Positions 1-8,698 of a DNA stretch of 64,000 bases are shown one piece after another. The stretch's first letter is position 1. The number at the start of each line of letters is the position of its first letter. The notes under the pieces are model-generated. The model was not told where the DNA came from. It did no database searches and was given only the letters and a program-made list of their open reading frames with translations. This DNA comes from DASZJY01 sp036260255 (GTDB taxonomy: Bacteria > Actinomycetota > Acidimicrobiia > Acidimicrobiales > AC-14), in assembly GCA_036260255.1 (NCBI GenBank), contig DATAAF010000016.1:1-64000 (forward strand), written 5' to 3'. The translations under genes and the position numbers were made by a program.

Positions 1-2336
1 TCCCCGTAGCTGTCCGGATCGCTCTTGGCCACCATGAACGCGGTCAGGTCCTTGCGACTGTCGTCGACGGAGAACGGCACGAACGGCCGCAGGATGAGGA
101 ACTCCTCCTGCTCCTCGTCGGGTAGCCGCATGAGCAGGTAGTAGGGGTCCATCCGAGCCTCGCGCGAGGGCCCGGCGGGGCCGACCGGTCCGGCGGCGGC
201 GGCGGCCGCCCCTACGGCGCCGGGCCGCTGGGCCGGCTCCCACGCGTCGGTCTTGTTGTAGAACGCCGCCGCGTCGGTCATGTGGTAGAGGCCGTACATG
301 TTCGTCTGCACCCTGAACAGGTCCTCGGGGTAGCGCAGGTGCTCGCGGAGACCGGGGTCCATCCGGGAGCCGTCGGTGAAGAGCTTCGGGAACGCCTTGG
401 CGTACGCACGAACGACCGGATCCTCGGGGTCCATCACGTAATAGGTCATCGTGCCGTCGTAGGCGTCGATCACCACCTTCACCGAGTTGCGCACGTAGTT
501 GAAGCTGCCGACCAGGCCGCTGCCGCTGCGCAGCCCCGAGAAGTCGGCCCGCTGGGAGTAGGGGAAGCGGTTCGTGGTCGTGTAGGCGTCGTAGATCCAG
601 AGGATGCGGTCGTTGAACAGGACCGGGTAGGGGTCGCTGTCGTAGCGCAGGAAGGGGGCGGCCTTGCGCACCCTCTCGTCGATGTCCCGGATGTAGAGGG
701 CTCGCGAGTTCGACTTGATGAAGCCGGAGATGAGGGGGTTGGCGTCGCCGAAGCGCAGGGCCAGCGCCGCCCGGCGCACGAACGAGTTCATCTCCACGCC
801 GCCCGCGCCGTTGTAGGTGCCCATACGGTTGACGCCGTTCTGGTCGGTGAAGTCGACTTCCTGCTGCTCGGTCCTCACCACCGCGTAGCCGCCTAGGTCC
901 TGGCCGTAGTAGACCGCCGGCGTCGCCACCTCGAAGGCGGGCTCGCCTTGGGGCGGGAGGTCCTTCACCAGGAGGTCGGGGTTGCCGTCGGGGGCGACGG
1001 CGTTCGCCGGTGAGGTCACCGCCCCGTAGCCGTGGGTGTAGACGAGGTGCTGGTTCACCCATGACGGGGACGGGATGCCGTTGGTGTTCAGCTCCCGGGC
1101 GGCGATCAGGATCTGGGTGGTGCGGCCGTTGAGCATGTACCGGTCGATGTCGACGTCGTTGAACTGGTAGAAGTTCCGGATCTCCTGCAGCCGCTCGTAG
1201 GTCCGCTGCAGCACGTCGGGGTCCCACAGGCGGACGTTGCGGATCGTCTCGGCGTTCTCCTGGAGGCCGGTCGCCTGGAGGTTCTCGTTGTACGCCAGGC
1301 TGTTGACCCTCGTCTGGTCGAGGTTGTACGCGGCACGGGTCGACCGGATGTTGCGGTCGATGTACGGCCGCTCGCGTACCGACTCGTTGGGCTCGACGCG
1401 GAACTTCTGCACGAATGCGGGGTAGGCCGTCCCGGCGGCCACCGACACCAGCGCCCACAGCCCCACCGCGGCCACCGGCAGGACCCAGCCCCGGCGCAGG
1501 ATGTTCACGAGGAAGAGCACGCACGCGAAGAGCGAGATGACGATCAGCAGCTGCAGCGCCGGTAGCTGCGCCTTGACGTCGGTGTAGCCGGCGCCCTGCA
1601 CGACGCCCCGGCTGGAGTACACGAGCTCGAACCGCTGCAGGTAGTAGCCCACCGCCTTGAGCAGGGCGAGGATGGCCAGCAGCACCGAAAGGTGGACCTT
1701 CACCTGCGGGGTCACCTTCTGCATCGGGGTCTGGAACCGGATGCCCCCGTTCAGGTAGTGGGCCACCGCGGTGACGATGAGCACGATCACGAACGCCGCG
1801 AACAGCCAGTCGACGAGGAACTTCGCGAACGGCAGCTGGAAGACGAAGAAGCCCGCGTCCCTGCCGAACTGGGGGTCGTCGACGCCGAAGCGGACGGAGT
1901 TCCGGAACAGGATCCACGAGTTCCACTGCCCCGAGGCGCCGGGGCCGGCGATCAGCGCGAACAAGAGGGCCACGCCGATCCGCACGAGCCCCGCCCGGGG
2001 CCCGACGACGGCGTGGTAGCGCTCGACGATCTGCTCCTCCGGTCCCATGGGCCGGAAGCGCGGTGCGATCAGGTCGGCGATGGCCAGGTTGACCCACAAG
2101 AGGACGAAGAAGACGGCCGTGAAGACGACGGCGAGCGCGATCTTGGCGCCCAGCACGCCGCTCCAGACCGACGTGAGGTCGAGCTCGTCGAACCACAGGT
2201 AGTCGGTGTAGAAGCCGGCGATGCCGCGCAGCGACACGGCGACGACGAGCAGGATGGCGGCGGCCGCTCCGATGAGGACAACGCCAACCCGGTTCGGCGG
2301 CTTTCGCCGTCGCGGCAGGTCGGTCGGAGCGCGCAT
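1..2336 (-). CDS. UPF0182 family membrane protein (3' end outside window)
   Basis: Membrane protein of the UPF0182/COG1615 family, common in actinobacteria and of unknown function. The reading frame starts at ATG 2336 and runs off the left edge, leaving about 778 residues. After a basic N-terminus come several hydrophobic helices in roughly the first 330 residues, starting with one near residues 18-36. A long soluble, probably extracytoplasmic region follows, with family-like stretches such as YTHGYGAV and PYVLFND-like segments. An Ala/Gly/Pro-rich linker lies close to the left edge. It is probably transcribed after the DivIVA gene, but 227 bp and a hairpin lie between them. The family call is from remembered sequence features. 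Confidence 0.88.
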   Translation of the reverse strand, partial: MRAPTDLPRRRKPPNRVGVVLIGAAAAILLVVAVSLRGIAGFYTDYLWFDELDLTSVWSGVLGAKIALAVVFTAVFFVLLWVNLAIADLIAPRFRPMGPEEQIVERYHAVVGPRAGLVRIGVALLFALIAGPGASGQWNSWILFRNSVRFGVDDPQFGRDAGFFVFQLPFAKFLVDWLFAAFVIVLIVTAVAHYLNGGIRFQTPMQKVTPQVKVHLSVLLAILALLKAVGYYLQRFELVYSSRGVVQGAGYTDVKAQLPALQLLIVISLFACVLFLVNILRRGWVLPVAAVGLWALVSVAAGTAYPAFVQKFRVEPNESVRERPYIDRNIRSTRAAYNLDQTRVNSLAYNENLQATGLQENAETIRNVRLWDPDVLQRTYERLQEIRNFYQFNDVDIDRYMLNGRTTQILIAARELNTNGIPSPSWVNQHLVYTHGYGAVTSPANAVAPDGNPDLLVKDLPPQGEPAFEVATPAVYYGQDLGGYAVVRTEQQEVDFTDQNGVNRMGTYNGAGGVEMNSFVRRAALALRFGDANPLISGFIKSNSRALYIRDIDERVRKAAPFLRYDSDPYPVLFNDRILWIYDAYTTTNRFPYSQRADFSGLRSGSGLVGSFNYVRNSVKVVIDAYDGTMTYYVMDPEDPVVRAYAKAFPKLFTDGSRMDPGLREHLRYPEDLFRVQTNMYGLYHMTDAAAFYNKTDAWEPAQRPGAVGAAAAAAGPVGPAGPSREARMDPYYLLMRLPDEEQEEFLILRPFVPFSVDDSRKDLTAFMVAKSDPDSYG

Positions 2337-2386
2337 CGACGCCAGAGCCTAGGAGAAGCCCGACCGACGCGGGCACCGGCTGCTTG

Positions 2387-2411
2387 TGGGGGAAGGGAAG
2401 GCCCTCCCCCA
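2387..2411 (-). terminator. GC-rich hairpin between DivIVA gene and UPF0182 gene
   Basis: TGGGGG and CCCCCA arms, plus an inner GGG/CCC pair, can form a stem here. It lies 150 nt beyond the DivIVA-gene stop and about 50 nt before the UPF0182 start. No U-tract follows, so it could be a terminator or a 5' UTR structure. The rest of 2337-2563 shows nothing recognisable. Confidence 0.35.
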
Positions 2412-2563
2412 AGCCCCCTCCCGGAGATGCCGGCGTCCCCCCGGCGAGCGGCCATCCGATGACGCCGCCCGTCGGCGGCGAGCGCGGCCGGCGAGAGCAA
2501 CTTGGCACAAGGTCACGAGCTCCCGGCAGAGCGCTCTAGCGGGGCGCGCCGGGGCGCCGTGGA

Positions 2564-4669
2564 TCAGGAAGGTTCGCCGGGAACCAGGACGCAGCGGCAG
2601 CCGGCGTGGGCGGGCGGATGGGGCTGGCCGGTGGGGAAGGCCTGGTCCTTGGGCAGCGCCCCGGCGAGCGCGTTGTCGTCGCAGTCGGGGCAGGGCCCGT
2701 CGTCGTCGACGACCCACCGCAGGCTCGCGCCGTCAGGCGTCGCCGCGTACGCGCCTCGGGAGAATGCGGCGACGACGTGGTGGCGGGCGGCCGGCTCGAC
2801 CTGGTCGATCTTCCACTGCCGGTAGCTGGCGCTTAGCCGCTCGGCCAGCGGCTGGGTGGCCGCGGGCTCGCCGTCGTCCGCTTCGGCGTCGGTCGGGCCG
2901 GGGTCGGAGTCCTGGAGCGCCCGCTCGAGGCGCTCACGCAGCGGGTTCACCAGGTCGGCGGCCAGCTCCGCCGCCCAGCTCTCGACGACCGCGGGCGACG
3001 GCTCCCGCGCGCCGGCGGCCCCGCTCACCGACTCGAACCCCCGGCGGGCGGCCTCGGCCAGCACCGGATGGGCCACCGCCTGGTAGCGGTCGAGCTGGAC
3101 CCTGGCGTCGGGCAGGACGGTGCCGGCTCGGGGGCGGCGTTGGCGGCGGAGGCGGTCGAGAACCTCGTTCTGCTCGTCTTGCAGCACCCGCTTGAGCTGC
3201 CGGGTCAGGTCGGCGTCCAGTGGGTCGAGCAGCTCGTCGCGACGGAACAGGGCCGACTCGTCGGCCACCGCGGGTGCGCCGGCCGACTCCCGGGTGCGGC
3301 CGCCGGCCGCCTCCGCGGCGGGCGGCGGCTCGTCCGGCGGGGCGGCGGGCGCCTCGGCAGGCTCCATGGCGCCGGCGTCGCCGGCGACCGGCTGGGCGGC
3401 GCGGATGCGGGCGAAGAGCTCGTCCACCCGGGCGACCGGAGGCGACCCCTCCTCGTCGGCGGGCATCTCGACCGGGTCCTCGATGACCGGGCCCGAGACC
3501 GGAGGTTCGCTCGGCGGCACCCCCTTGGTGGCGGGCGGGCTCTCGCCGGGCTCGGCCGCGTCGGGAGCGGCCGAGGGCGAGCTGGTGTCGGCCTCGTCCT
3601 CCGTCGACACGGCCGTGGCGTCCACCGGCGCCGCCGGCTCGGGCGGCGCCGCCGGTTCGGGCGGCGCCGGCGGTGCAGGTGGCTCGGCCGGCGGCGCGGT
3701 CGCCGGACTCGCGGAGACCGCCGACAGCGTGCCGCCAGGAGCGGTCCGCGGGGCGGTGCCGCCGGCACGGGCCAGCTCTCGCACCACCGGGCCCGCCGTC
3801 TCCGGAGGCGGTGGTACGGCGGCCAGCGATCGGGCCGGCGCCGCCCGGGAGACGGTGGGCGGCGGCGGGGGCCGGCGCGCCGCCGGCGGCGGCGACGGTC
3901 GCTCGCCCACGTCGGCGGGGGCGTGGCCGGACGTGGCCGCCGCCAAGGCGGGACGGGCCTCGGCCTCGGCTGCCGACAGCTCGGCGGTGGCCTCGTCGAG
4001 GGTCCGCCGGACGACGCCGTAGGCCTCGAGCAGGCGCTGGCGGGCCAGGGACAGCTGCTCGATATGGACCTCGGCCGTCCGCCGGCGCCGGGTGAGGTCG
4101 GCCAGCATGCGCTCGCGGAGGCCCCTGGCCTCGCTCACCATCTCCCGGCCCTGGGCGCGGGCCGACTCGATCTCGGCCTCGGCCTCGGCACGCGCTCGCT
4201 CGCGCAGGGCGCGGGCGTCCGCCTCGGCGGCCTGGCGGAGGCCGGCGGTGAGCCGCTCGGCCTCCTCCGCCCGCCGGGCCAGGAGGCTGTCGGCCTCGGC
4301 GCGCACCCGGGCGATCTTGGTCTCCGCCTCGCCGATGATCCTCGCCGCACGGGTCTCCGCCTCGGAGACGATGTTGGTCGCCGCGTCCCGGGCGTTGGTC
4401 AGCAGGCGGGCGGCGTGCTCACCGAGGGCCGCCGTCAGCGTGTCGGCGTCGAGCTCGGGGTGGGCGGCCCGCACCAGCGCGTCCTGCAGCGCCTCCCGGA
4501 GGGCCTGCTCGCGGGCGGCGGCCGCCGTCAGCTCCTCGGACACCCGCTTGAGGAACGAACGGACCTCGGACTGGTCGAAGCCCCGGAACCCCGTGGCGAA
4601 CGTGCGGTTGGCCACGGCCTCGGGCGTCAGCGAGACGCCGGAGGAGATGACGACCCGCTCATCCTCCAT
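2564..4669 (-). CDS. DivIVA-domain protein with phage MuF-like C-terminal Cys motif
   Basis: A 701-residue protein. Residues about 10-55 form a DivIVA/Wag31 N-terminal module (VANRTFATGFRGFDQSEV then SFLKRV), which in relatives targets curved membrane and cell poles. A long Ala/Glu/Arg coiled coil spans about 55-225, followed by a Pro/Ala-rich linker to about 460. The last 60 residues hold RWVVDDDGPCPDCDDNALAG, then FPTG, PPAH and GCRCVLVP. This arrangement (CxxC, PPxH, CRC) is the hallmark of the C-terminus of MuF/SPP1 gp7 phage minor head proteins. No other phage gene is nearby. The start has ATG and in-frame DivIVA homology. It may be a polar scaffold that recruited a capsid-derived domain; the function of the fusion is unknown. 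Confidence 0.85.
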   Translation of the reverse strand: MEDERVVISSGVSLTPEAVANRTFATGFRGFDQSEVRSFLKRVSEELTAAAAREQALREALQDALVRAAHPELDADTLTAALGEHAARLLTNARDAATNIVSEAETRAARIIGEAETKIARVRAEADSLLARRAEEAERLTAGLRQAAEADARALRERARAEAEAEIESARAQGREMVSEARGLRERMLADLTRRRRTAEVHIEQLSLARQRLLEAYGVVRRTLDEATAELSAAEAEARPALAAATSGHAPADVGERPSPPPAARRPPPPPTVSRAAPARSLAAVPPPPETAGPVVRELARAGGTAPRTAPGGTLSAVSASPATAPPAEPPAPPAPPEPAAPPEPAAPVDATAVSTEDEADTSSPSAAPDAAEPGESPPATKGVPPSEPPVSGPVIEDPVEMPADEEGSPPVARVDELFARIRAAQPVAGDAGAMEPAEAPAAPPDEPPPAAEAAGGRTRESAGAPAVADESALFRRDELLDPLDADLTRQLKRVLQDEQNEVLDRLRRQRRPRAGTVLPDARVQLDRYQAVAHPVLAEAARRGFESVSGAAGAREPSPAVVESWAAELAADLVNPLRERLERALQDSDPGPTDAEADDGEPAATQPLAERLSASYRQWKIDQVEPAARHHVVAAFSRGAYAATPDGASLRWVVDDDGPCPDCDDNALAGALPKDQAFPTGQPHPPAHAGCRCVLVPGEPS

Positions 4670-4729
4670 CGGCCCGACACTACCGTTCGCCCTCTCGCGA
4701 GCGGTGGACGCCGGACCCCGTCGGCGGCG

Positions 4730-5929
4730 CTAGTGACCCAGCCCTCCCAGCAGGCCGCGAAGGAGGTCGACCACGGAGTTCACCGTGTTGTCCACCGCCG
4801 GGACGCCGGTGCGGACGGGCCCGGGATTGCCGCTCGGCATGTTGTTGGGCGGCGTTGGCACCGTCGTCGGGGCGGCCACGATCGTGCCCCGGGGGCCGGA
4901 GGGCGTGGTGGTGGTGGGCGACCGCCTGGGCCGAGGGGGTGCCGGCGGCGGGGGCGGCGGCGTCGGAGCAGGGCCGCCCTCGGCGACGCTGCGCGGCCCC
5001 CGCCCGATGGCGGCGTCGATGGACGCGAGCAGCGGCGCCCGGGTGACGCCCTGGTCGAGGGCGACGAGGCCCCAGTCGGCGCCCTCGTCATGGAACCCGA
5101 ACACCGAGCGCAGCCGCTCGTCGAACGCGCCCCGCGTGCCCTCGAGGGTGATGGCCAGCCCGACGAGCGCCTCGCCGGGGTCGCGGTTCGGCCCGAGGAG
5201 CGCGACGTCGAAGGTGGGCTCGTTGTCGAGCGCCGGGAGGATCACCTTGTAGAAGCCCGTCGTCCTCCCCTGGCCGGTGCCGACCTGGGCGGTGAAGCCG
5301 CGGCTGCGGGCCACCAGCTGGTCGCCGAGCTCGATGGCGTCGCCGAGCAGTCGCTGGTCCCACGAGTCGGCGGGCTGGTAGGCCAGCGGCGACGGCCGGG
5401 GAGGCAGCGCCCCGTCCGCCGGCACGGACACCTGCCGGAGGGCGGGGACCTCGAGCGTGCCCCCGGCCGAGGAGACGGCGGCCCGCCCCGAGTAGGTGGC
5501 CGCGACGATGGCGGTGCCCCGCGACACCCGGGCCGAGCCTCCGGTGGCGGCGACGCGCACGCCGCCGGCGCCGACCTCGACGGGGTCCGCCGCCCCTGTC
5601 AGCAGGACGTCCCCGGCCGACAGCACCCCGGCGACGGCGGGGCCGCCCGGGCGCCCCTCCTCGAGGGTGATCTCCGAGCCCTTGCGCAGCTCGACCCGGC
5701 GGTCGTCGCCGAGGGCCAGCACGGCGGAGCCCTCGTCGACCCGCAGCCGGTCGCCGACGTGGACGGTGCGGTTCTCGCGGACCTCCTCGAACGGGCCGCC
5801 CCCGCTCGCCACCGACACCCTTCCGTCGACGGTGAGGCGGGCCGACGGGCCGTCGTCGCCGCCGCGGCAGCCGACCGCCAGCGCGGCGGTGAGGGCGACG
5901 CAGAGAAGGGCCGGCCGCAGCCGGCTCAT
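4730..5929 (-). CDS. FecR-domain lipoprotein
   Basis: A 399-residue secreted lipoprotein. A short basic signal peptide ends in a lipobox (LAVGC at about residues 17-21). Residues about 30-180 look like a FecR-type beta-rich domain (VHVGDRLRVDEGSAVLAL, VELRKGSEITL). A second soluble domain follows, then a Pro/Thr-rich tail and a hydrophobic Leu/Gly end. FecR domains elsewhere relay signals from outer proteins to sigma factors. Here the gene begins 4 nt after the stop of a large sensor kinase, so the two are probably co-transcribed and the lipoprotein may modulate or report to that kinase. That link is inference; no transport or sigma genes adjoin. Confidence 0.7.
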   Translation of the reverse strand: MSRLRPALLCVALTAALAVGCRGGDDGPSARLTVDGRVSVASGGGPFEEVRENRTVHVGDRLRVDEGSAVLALGDDRRVELRKGSEITLEEGRPGGPAVAGVLSAGDVLLTGAADPVEVGAGGVRVAATGGSARVSRGTAIVAATYSGRAAVSSAGGTLEVPALRQVSVPADGALPPRPSPLAYQPADSWDQRLLGDAIELGDQLVARSRGFTAQVGTGQGRTTGFYKVILPALDNEPTFDVALLGPNRDPGEALVGLAITLEGTRGAFDERLRSVFGFHDEGADWGLVALDQGVTRAPLLASIDAAIGRGPRSVAEGGPAPTPPPPPPAPPRPRRSPTTTTPSGPRGTIVAAPTTVPTPPNNMPSGNPGPVRTGVPAVDNTVNSVVDLLRGLLGGLGH

Positions 5930-5933
5930 CCGC

Positions 5934-8531
5934 TCATCCGTCCTGCCACGGCCGGGGCTCGAGCGGCAGGATCATCGAGAACCTCGACCCCTTGCCCGGC
6001 TCGCTCTCGCACACGAGCTGCCCGCCGTGCGCGGTGACGGCGTGGCGCACGACGCTGAGCCCCAATCCGAGACCGCCGAAGGAGCGGGTAGCCGAGCTGT
6101 CTCCCTGGGCGAAGTCCTCGAAGATGCGCCCCAGCTTCTCCTCGTCGATGCCGATGCCGACGTCGTCGACGGAGATCTCGACCACCGGCCCGGTGCCGTT
6201 CTCCGCCCGCCGGGCGCTGATGAGGATGCGGCTCCCCTCCGGCGAGAACTTGACGGCGTTGTCCACCAGCTCGTCGAGCGACTCCTCGAGCAGCCGCCGG
6301 TCGGCGACCATGGTCGGGATGTTGCGGGCGATCCGCCGGGTGATGGGGTGGCGATCTCCCTCTCTCTCCTTCCAGCGCTCGACGACCGACTCGACCATCG
6401 GAGCCACCTCCATGGTCTCGCGGCGCACGTCCTCACGGCGGTCGCCTGCCGCCACCTCGAGCAGCCGCCCGACCACCCGCTCGAGCTGGTCGGCTGCCTC
6501 GTAGATGGCCTCGTAGGCGTCGTCCGCCTTGGCCTTGGTGAGGCGGCGCTCGCGGAGCAGCTTGGCGTATCCCTTGATAGGCACCAGCGGCGTGCGCAGC
6601 TCGTGGCTGATGTTCGAGAGCAGGTCGGCCTTGGCCCGCTCCGCCTCGCGCTCCCTGCGCACGTCCCGGAGGACGTAGACCCCGCCGCCCACGCCGCCTC
6701 CGGGGCCCGGCAGCCCTCCGGCGGAGAGGAGCACGGGGACGTCGACCGCGTCGGGCCGACGGACGACCGCCGCGCTGCGCCAGCGCCCTGGCGCGGGGCT
6801 GGCCAGGCGGGGCGTGAGGTCGGTGCCGTCCTCACCCGCCACCCGGACGACCGATGCGACCGGCTGGCCCTCGGCCTGGGAAGCGCTCGCGCCGAACAGC
6901 TCCTCGGCAGCCTCGTTGAGCGTGGTGATGCGCCCGCCGGCGTCGACGGCCACGACCGCCTCGCCCATCCCGCCGACCACCGCCTCCAGCCGGCTGCGGA
7001 GGCGCACCTCCTCCTCGGCGGTCTGCCGCAGCTCGGTGGTGAGGTCCTGGATGGACCCGGCCATGGAGTCGAACGTGGACCCGAGGATGCCGAGCTCGTC
7101 CTTGCTGGAGACGCCGACCCGGGTGCCGAAGTCGCCCTTCTGGATGCGGGCGGCGGCCTCGGTGAGGCGCCGGAGCCCGACGCCGATGCGCTCCCCGACG
7201 AAGAGGGCGGCGAGGAAGGCGCCCAGGGCGGTGAGCAGCGCCACGACGAACAGCGTCCGGAACAGCGAGTTGCGGGCGTCGTCGACGAGGGTCGTCGGCG
7301 TGGAGGACACCACCGCCAACACCGGAGCGCCGCCCGGCGCGGGGACGACGCGGGCGACCAGGAAAGCGCCGTCGGCGACCGTCGACGCCCGTCCGTCGGC
7401 CGAGCGCAGGGCGGCGCCCCCGACTCCGAGCACCTCGTCGGCGGGGAGGTTCGAGCCGTGAGCGGCCAGCACACGGTCGCGGTCGACGACCGCAAGGCCG
7501 ACGTCCGCGTCGCTCCCGGCTCGCCCCGCCAGGTACTGCTCGTCGATCTGGTTGGTCGCCACGACCACTCCGACGACCCGCTGCGCCTCCCGGGGACCGA
7601 CCTTGACGGGCGCCGCCCCCACGGCGAGCGCGCGCGTCCCGATCGCCTCCACCGAGCTGCGGACGTCCTGATCGGCGACCGCGGCCGTCACCGCCCGAGA
7701 CCCGACAAGGGCCTGGGCGTCCGCCCCGTCGATGCCCTGGAGGACGATCAGCGCCCCCTTGTCGGTGGCGTACAGCACGGGGCCCTTGGACACGAGGAGG
7801 TCGGCGTTGGTCAGTCGCTCGATGGCGTCCTCCAGCGCCCGGCTGGGGCCTGGGTTGGCCGAGACCTGCTGGACGACGTCGGGGATGCTGCCCTCGAGGA
7901 CGCCGGCGATGAGCCGGGCGCTGCGGACGGCCGCTGTCCGGGCGCCGTCCTGCACCTCGAGCGCCTCGCTCTGGGCCCGCGCCCCCACCCGGTCGAGGGC
8001 ATCGCGCTCGACGTTGCCGGAGATCACGAACGACAGGGCAACGGACACCGCCAGCACCACGACCAGGAGGCTCGCCGCGCTGCTGATGGCCACCCGGGCG
8101 GGGATCGACCGCCGGGCCGAGCTCACCAGGAGGGCGCCGAGGCCCAGGGCGCCGAGCGCCCGGGCCACGGCGGCGGCCCCCGACAGGCCGCCCAGGGCGG
8201 CCACCTCGGCCACGGTCAGGAGCACGAGCGACGCCCACACCACCCGAGGGACCCCGGGGTCCGTCCTCCAGCCGAGGGTGCCCACGGCGAGGAGCACGAT
8301 GCCGGCCAGACGGATGGCGATGACGGCGACGTCGTCTCCCTCGAAGAGCAGCGAGCCGTGGAGGAAGGCGGCGGCCGCCACCGCGAGGAACCCGAGCCCG
8401 AGCGAGAGGCGCGAGCGGATGCGGACGCCCAACAGCTGCGGGCGGATGAACACGACGGCCGCCCCGGCGACGGCGACGAGGAAGGTGAAGAACTCGGCGG
8501 CGAACCGCAGCACGGCGGTGGAACTGGGCAT
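5934..8531 (-). CDS. Membrane sensor histidine kinase with HAMP and PAS domains
   Basis: An 865-residue kinase. About five hydrophobic segments fill residues 1-170, then an extracytoplasmic sensor region to about 450 and a further TM helix at about 455-478. HAMP follows (SKDELGILGSTFDSMAG at about 510), then PAS at about 545-640 (VVAVDAGGRITTLNEAAEEL). HisKA carries the phosphorylated His in SNISHELRTPL (about 640), and HATPase_c has N box DELVDNAVKFS and G boxes DVGIGID and GLGLGLSV. All catalytic motifs are intact. No response regulator adjoins, so its partner is elsewhere. The next gene downstream is the FecR-type lipoprotein. The input signal is unknown. Confidence 0.9.
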   Translation of the reverse strand: MPSSTAVLRFAAEFFTFLVAVAGAAVVFIRPQLLGVRIRSRLSLGLGFLAVAAAAFLHGSLLFEGDDVAVIAIRLAGIVLLAVGTLGWRTDPGVPRVVWASLVLLTVAEVAALGGLSGAAAVARALGALGLGALLVSSARRSIPARVAISSAASLLVVVLAVSVALSFVISGNVERDALDRVGARAQSEALEVQDGARTAAVRSARLIAGVLEGSIPDVVQQVSANPGPSRALEDAIERLTNADLLVSKGPVLYATDKGALIVLQGIDGADAQALVGSRAVTAAVADQDVRSSVEAIGTRALAVGAAPVKVGPREAQRVVGVVVATNQIDEQYLAGRAGSDADVGLAVVDRDRVLAAHGSNLPADEVLGVGGAALRSADGRASTVADGAFLVARVVPAPGGAPVLAVVSSTPTTLVDDARNSLFRTLFVVALLTALGAFLAALFVGERIGVGLRRLTEAAARIQKGDFGTRVGVSSKDELGILGSTFDSMAGSIQDLTTELRQTAEEEVRLRSRLEAVVGGMGEAVVAVDAGGRITTLNEAAEELFGASASQAEGQPVASVVRVAGEDGTDLTPRLASPAPGRWRSAAVVRRPDAVDVPVLLSAGGLPGPGGGVGGGVYVLRDVRREREAERAKADLLSNISHELRTPLVPIKGYAKLLRERRLTKAKADDAYEAIYEAADQLERVVGRLLEVAAGDRREDVRRETMEVAPMVESVVERWKEREGDRHPITRRIARNIPTMVADRRLLEESLDELVDNAVKFSPEGSRILISARRAENGTGPVVEISVDDVGIGIDEEKLGRIFEDFAQGDSSATRSFGGLGLGLSVVRHAVTAHGGQLVCESEPGKGSRFSMILPLEPRPWQDG

Positions 8532-8698
8532 CGTGCCTCAGGCTCCCGGCAGCACCAGCGCGAGCGCGGTCATCGACGTCTCAGGGCGGGGCGCGCCCCA
8601 GCCCCGATCGTCCTCAGCCCCCCGGTCACCGCCATCCCTTCCTCATCGGCATGGAGGCGACGCGACTTGAGCGGTTTCTTGCAGGCGGGGTGGCGCAC

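Noticed and set aside
2564..4669. Prophage remnant suggested by the MuF-like motif
   Set aside because: No portal, terminase, capsid or integrase genes are near and the protein begins with a cellular DivIVA domain.
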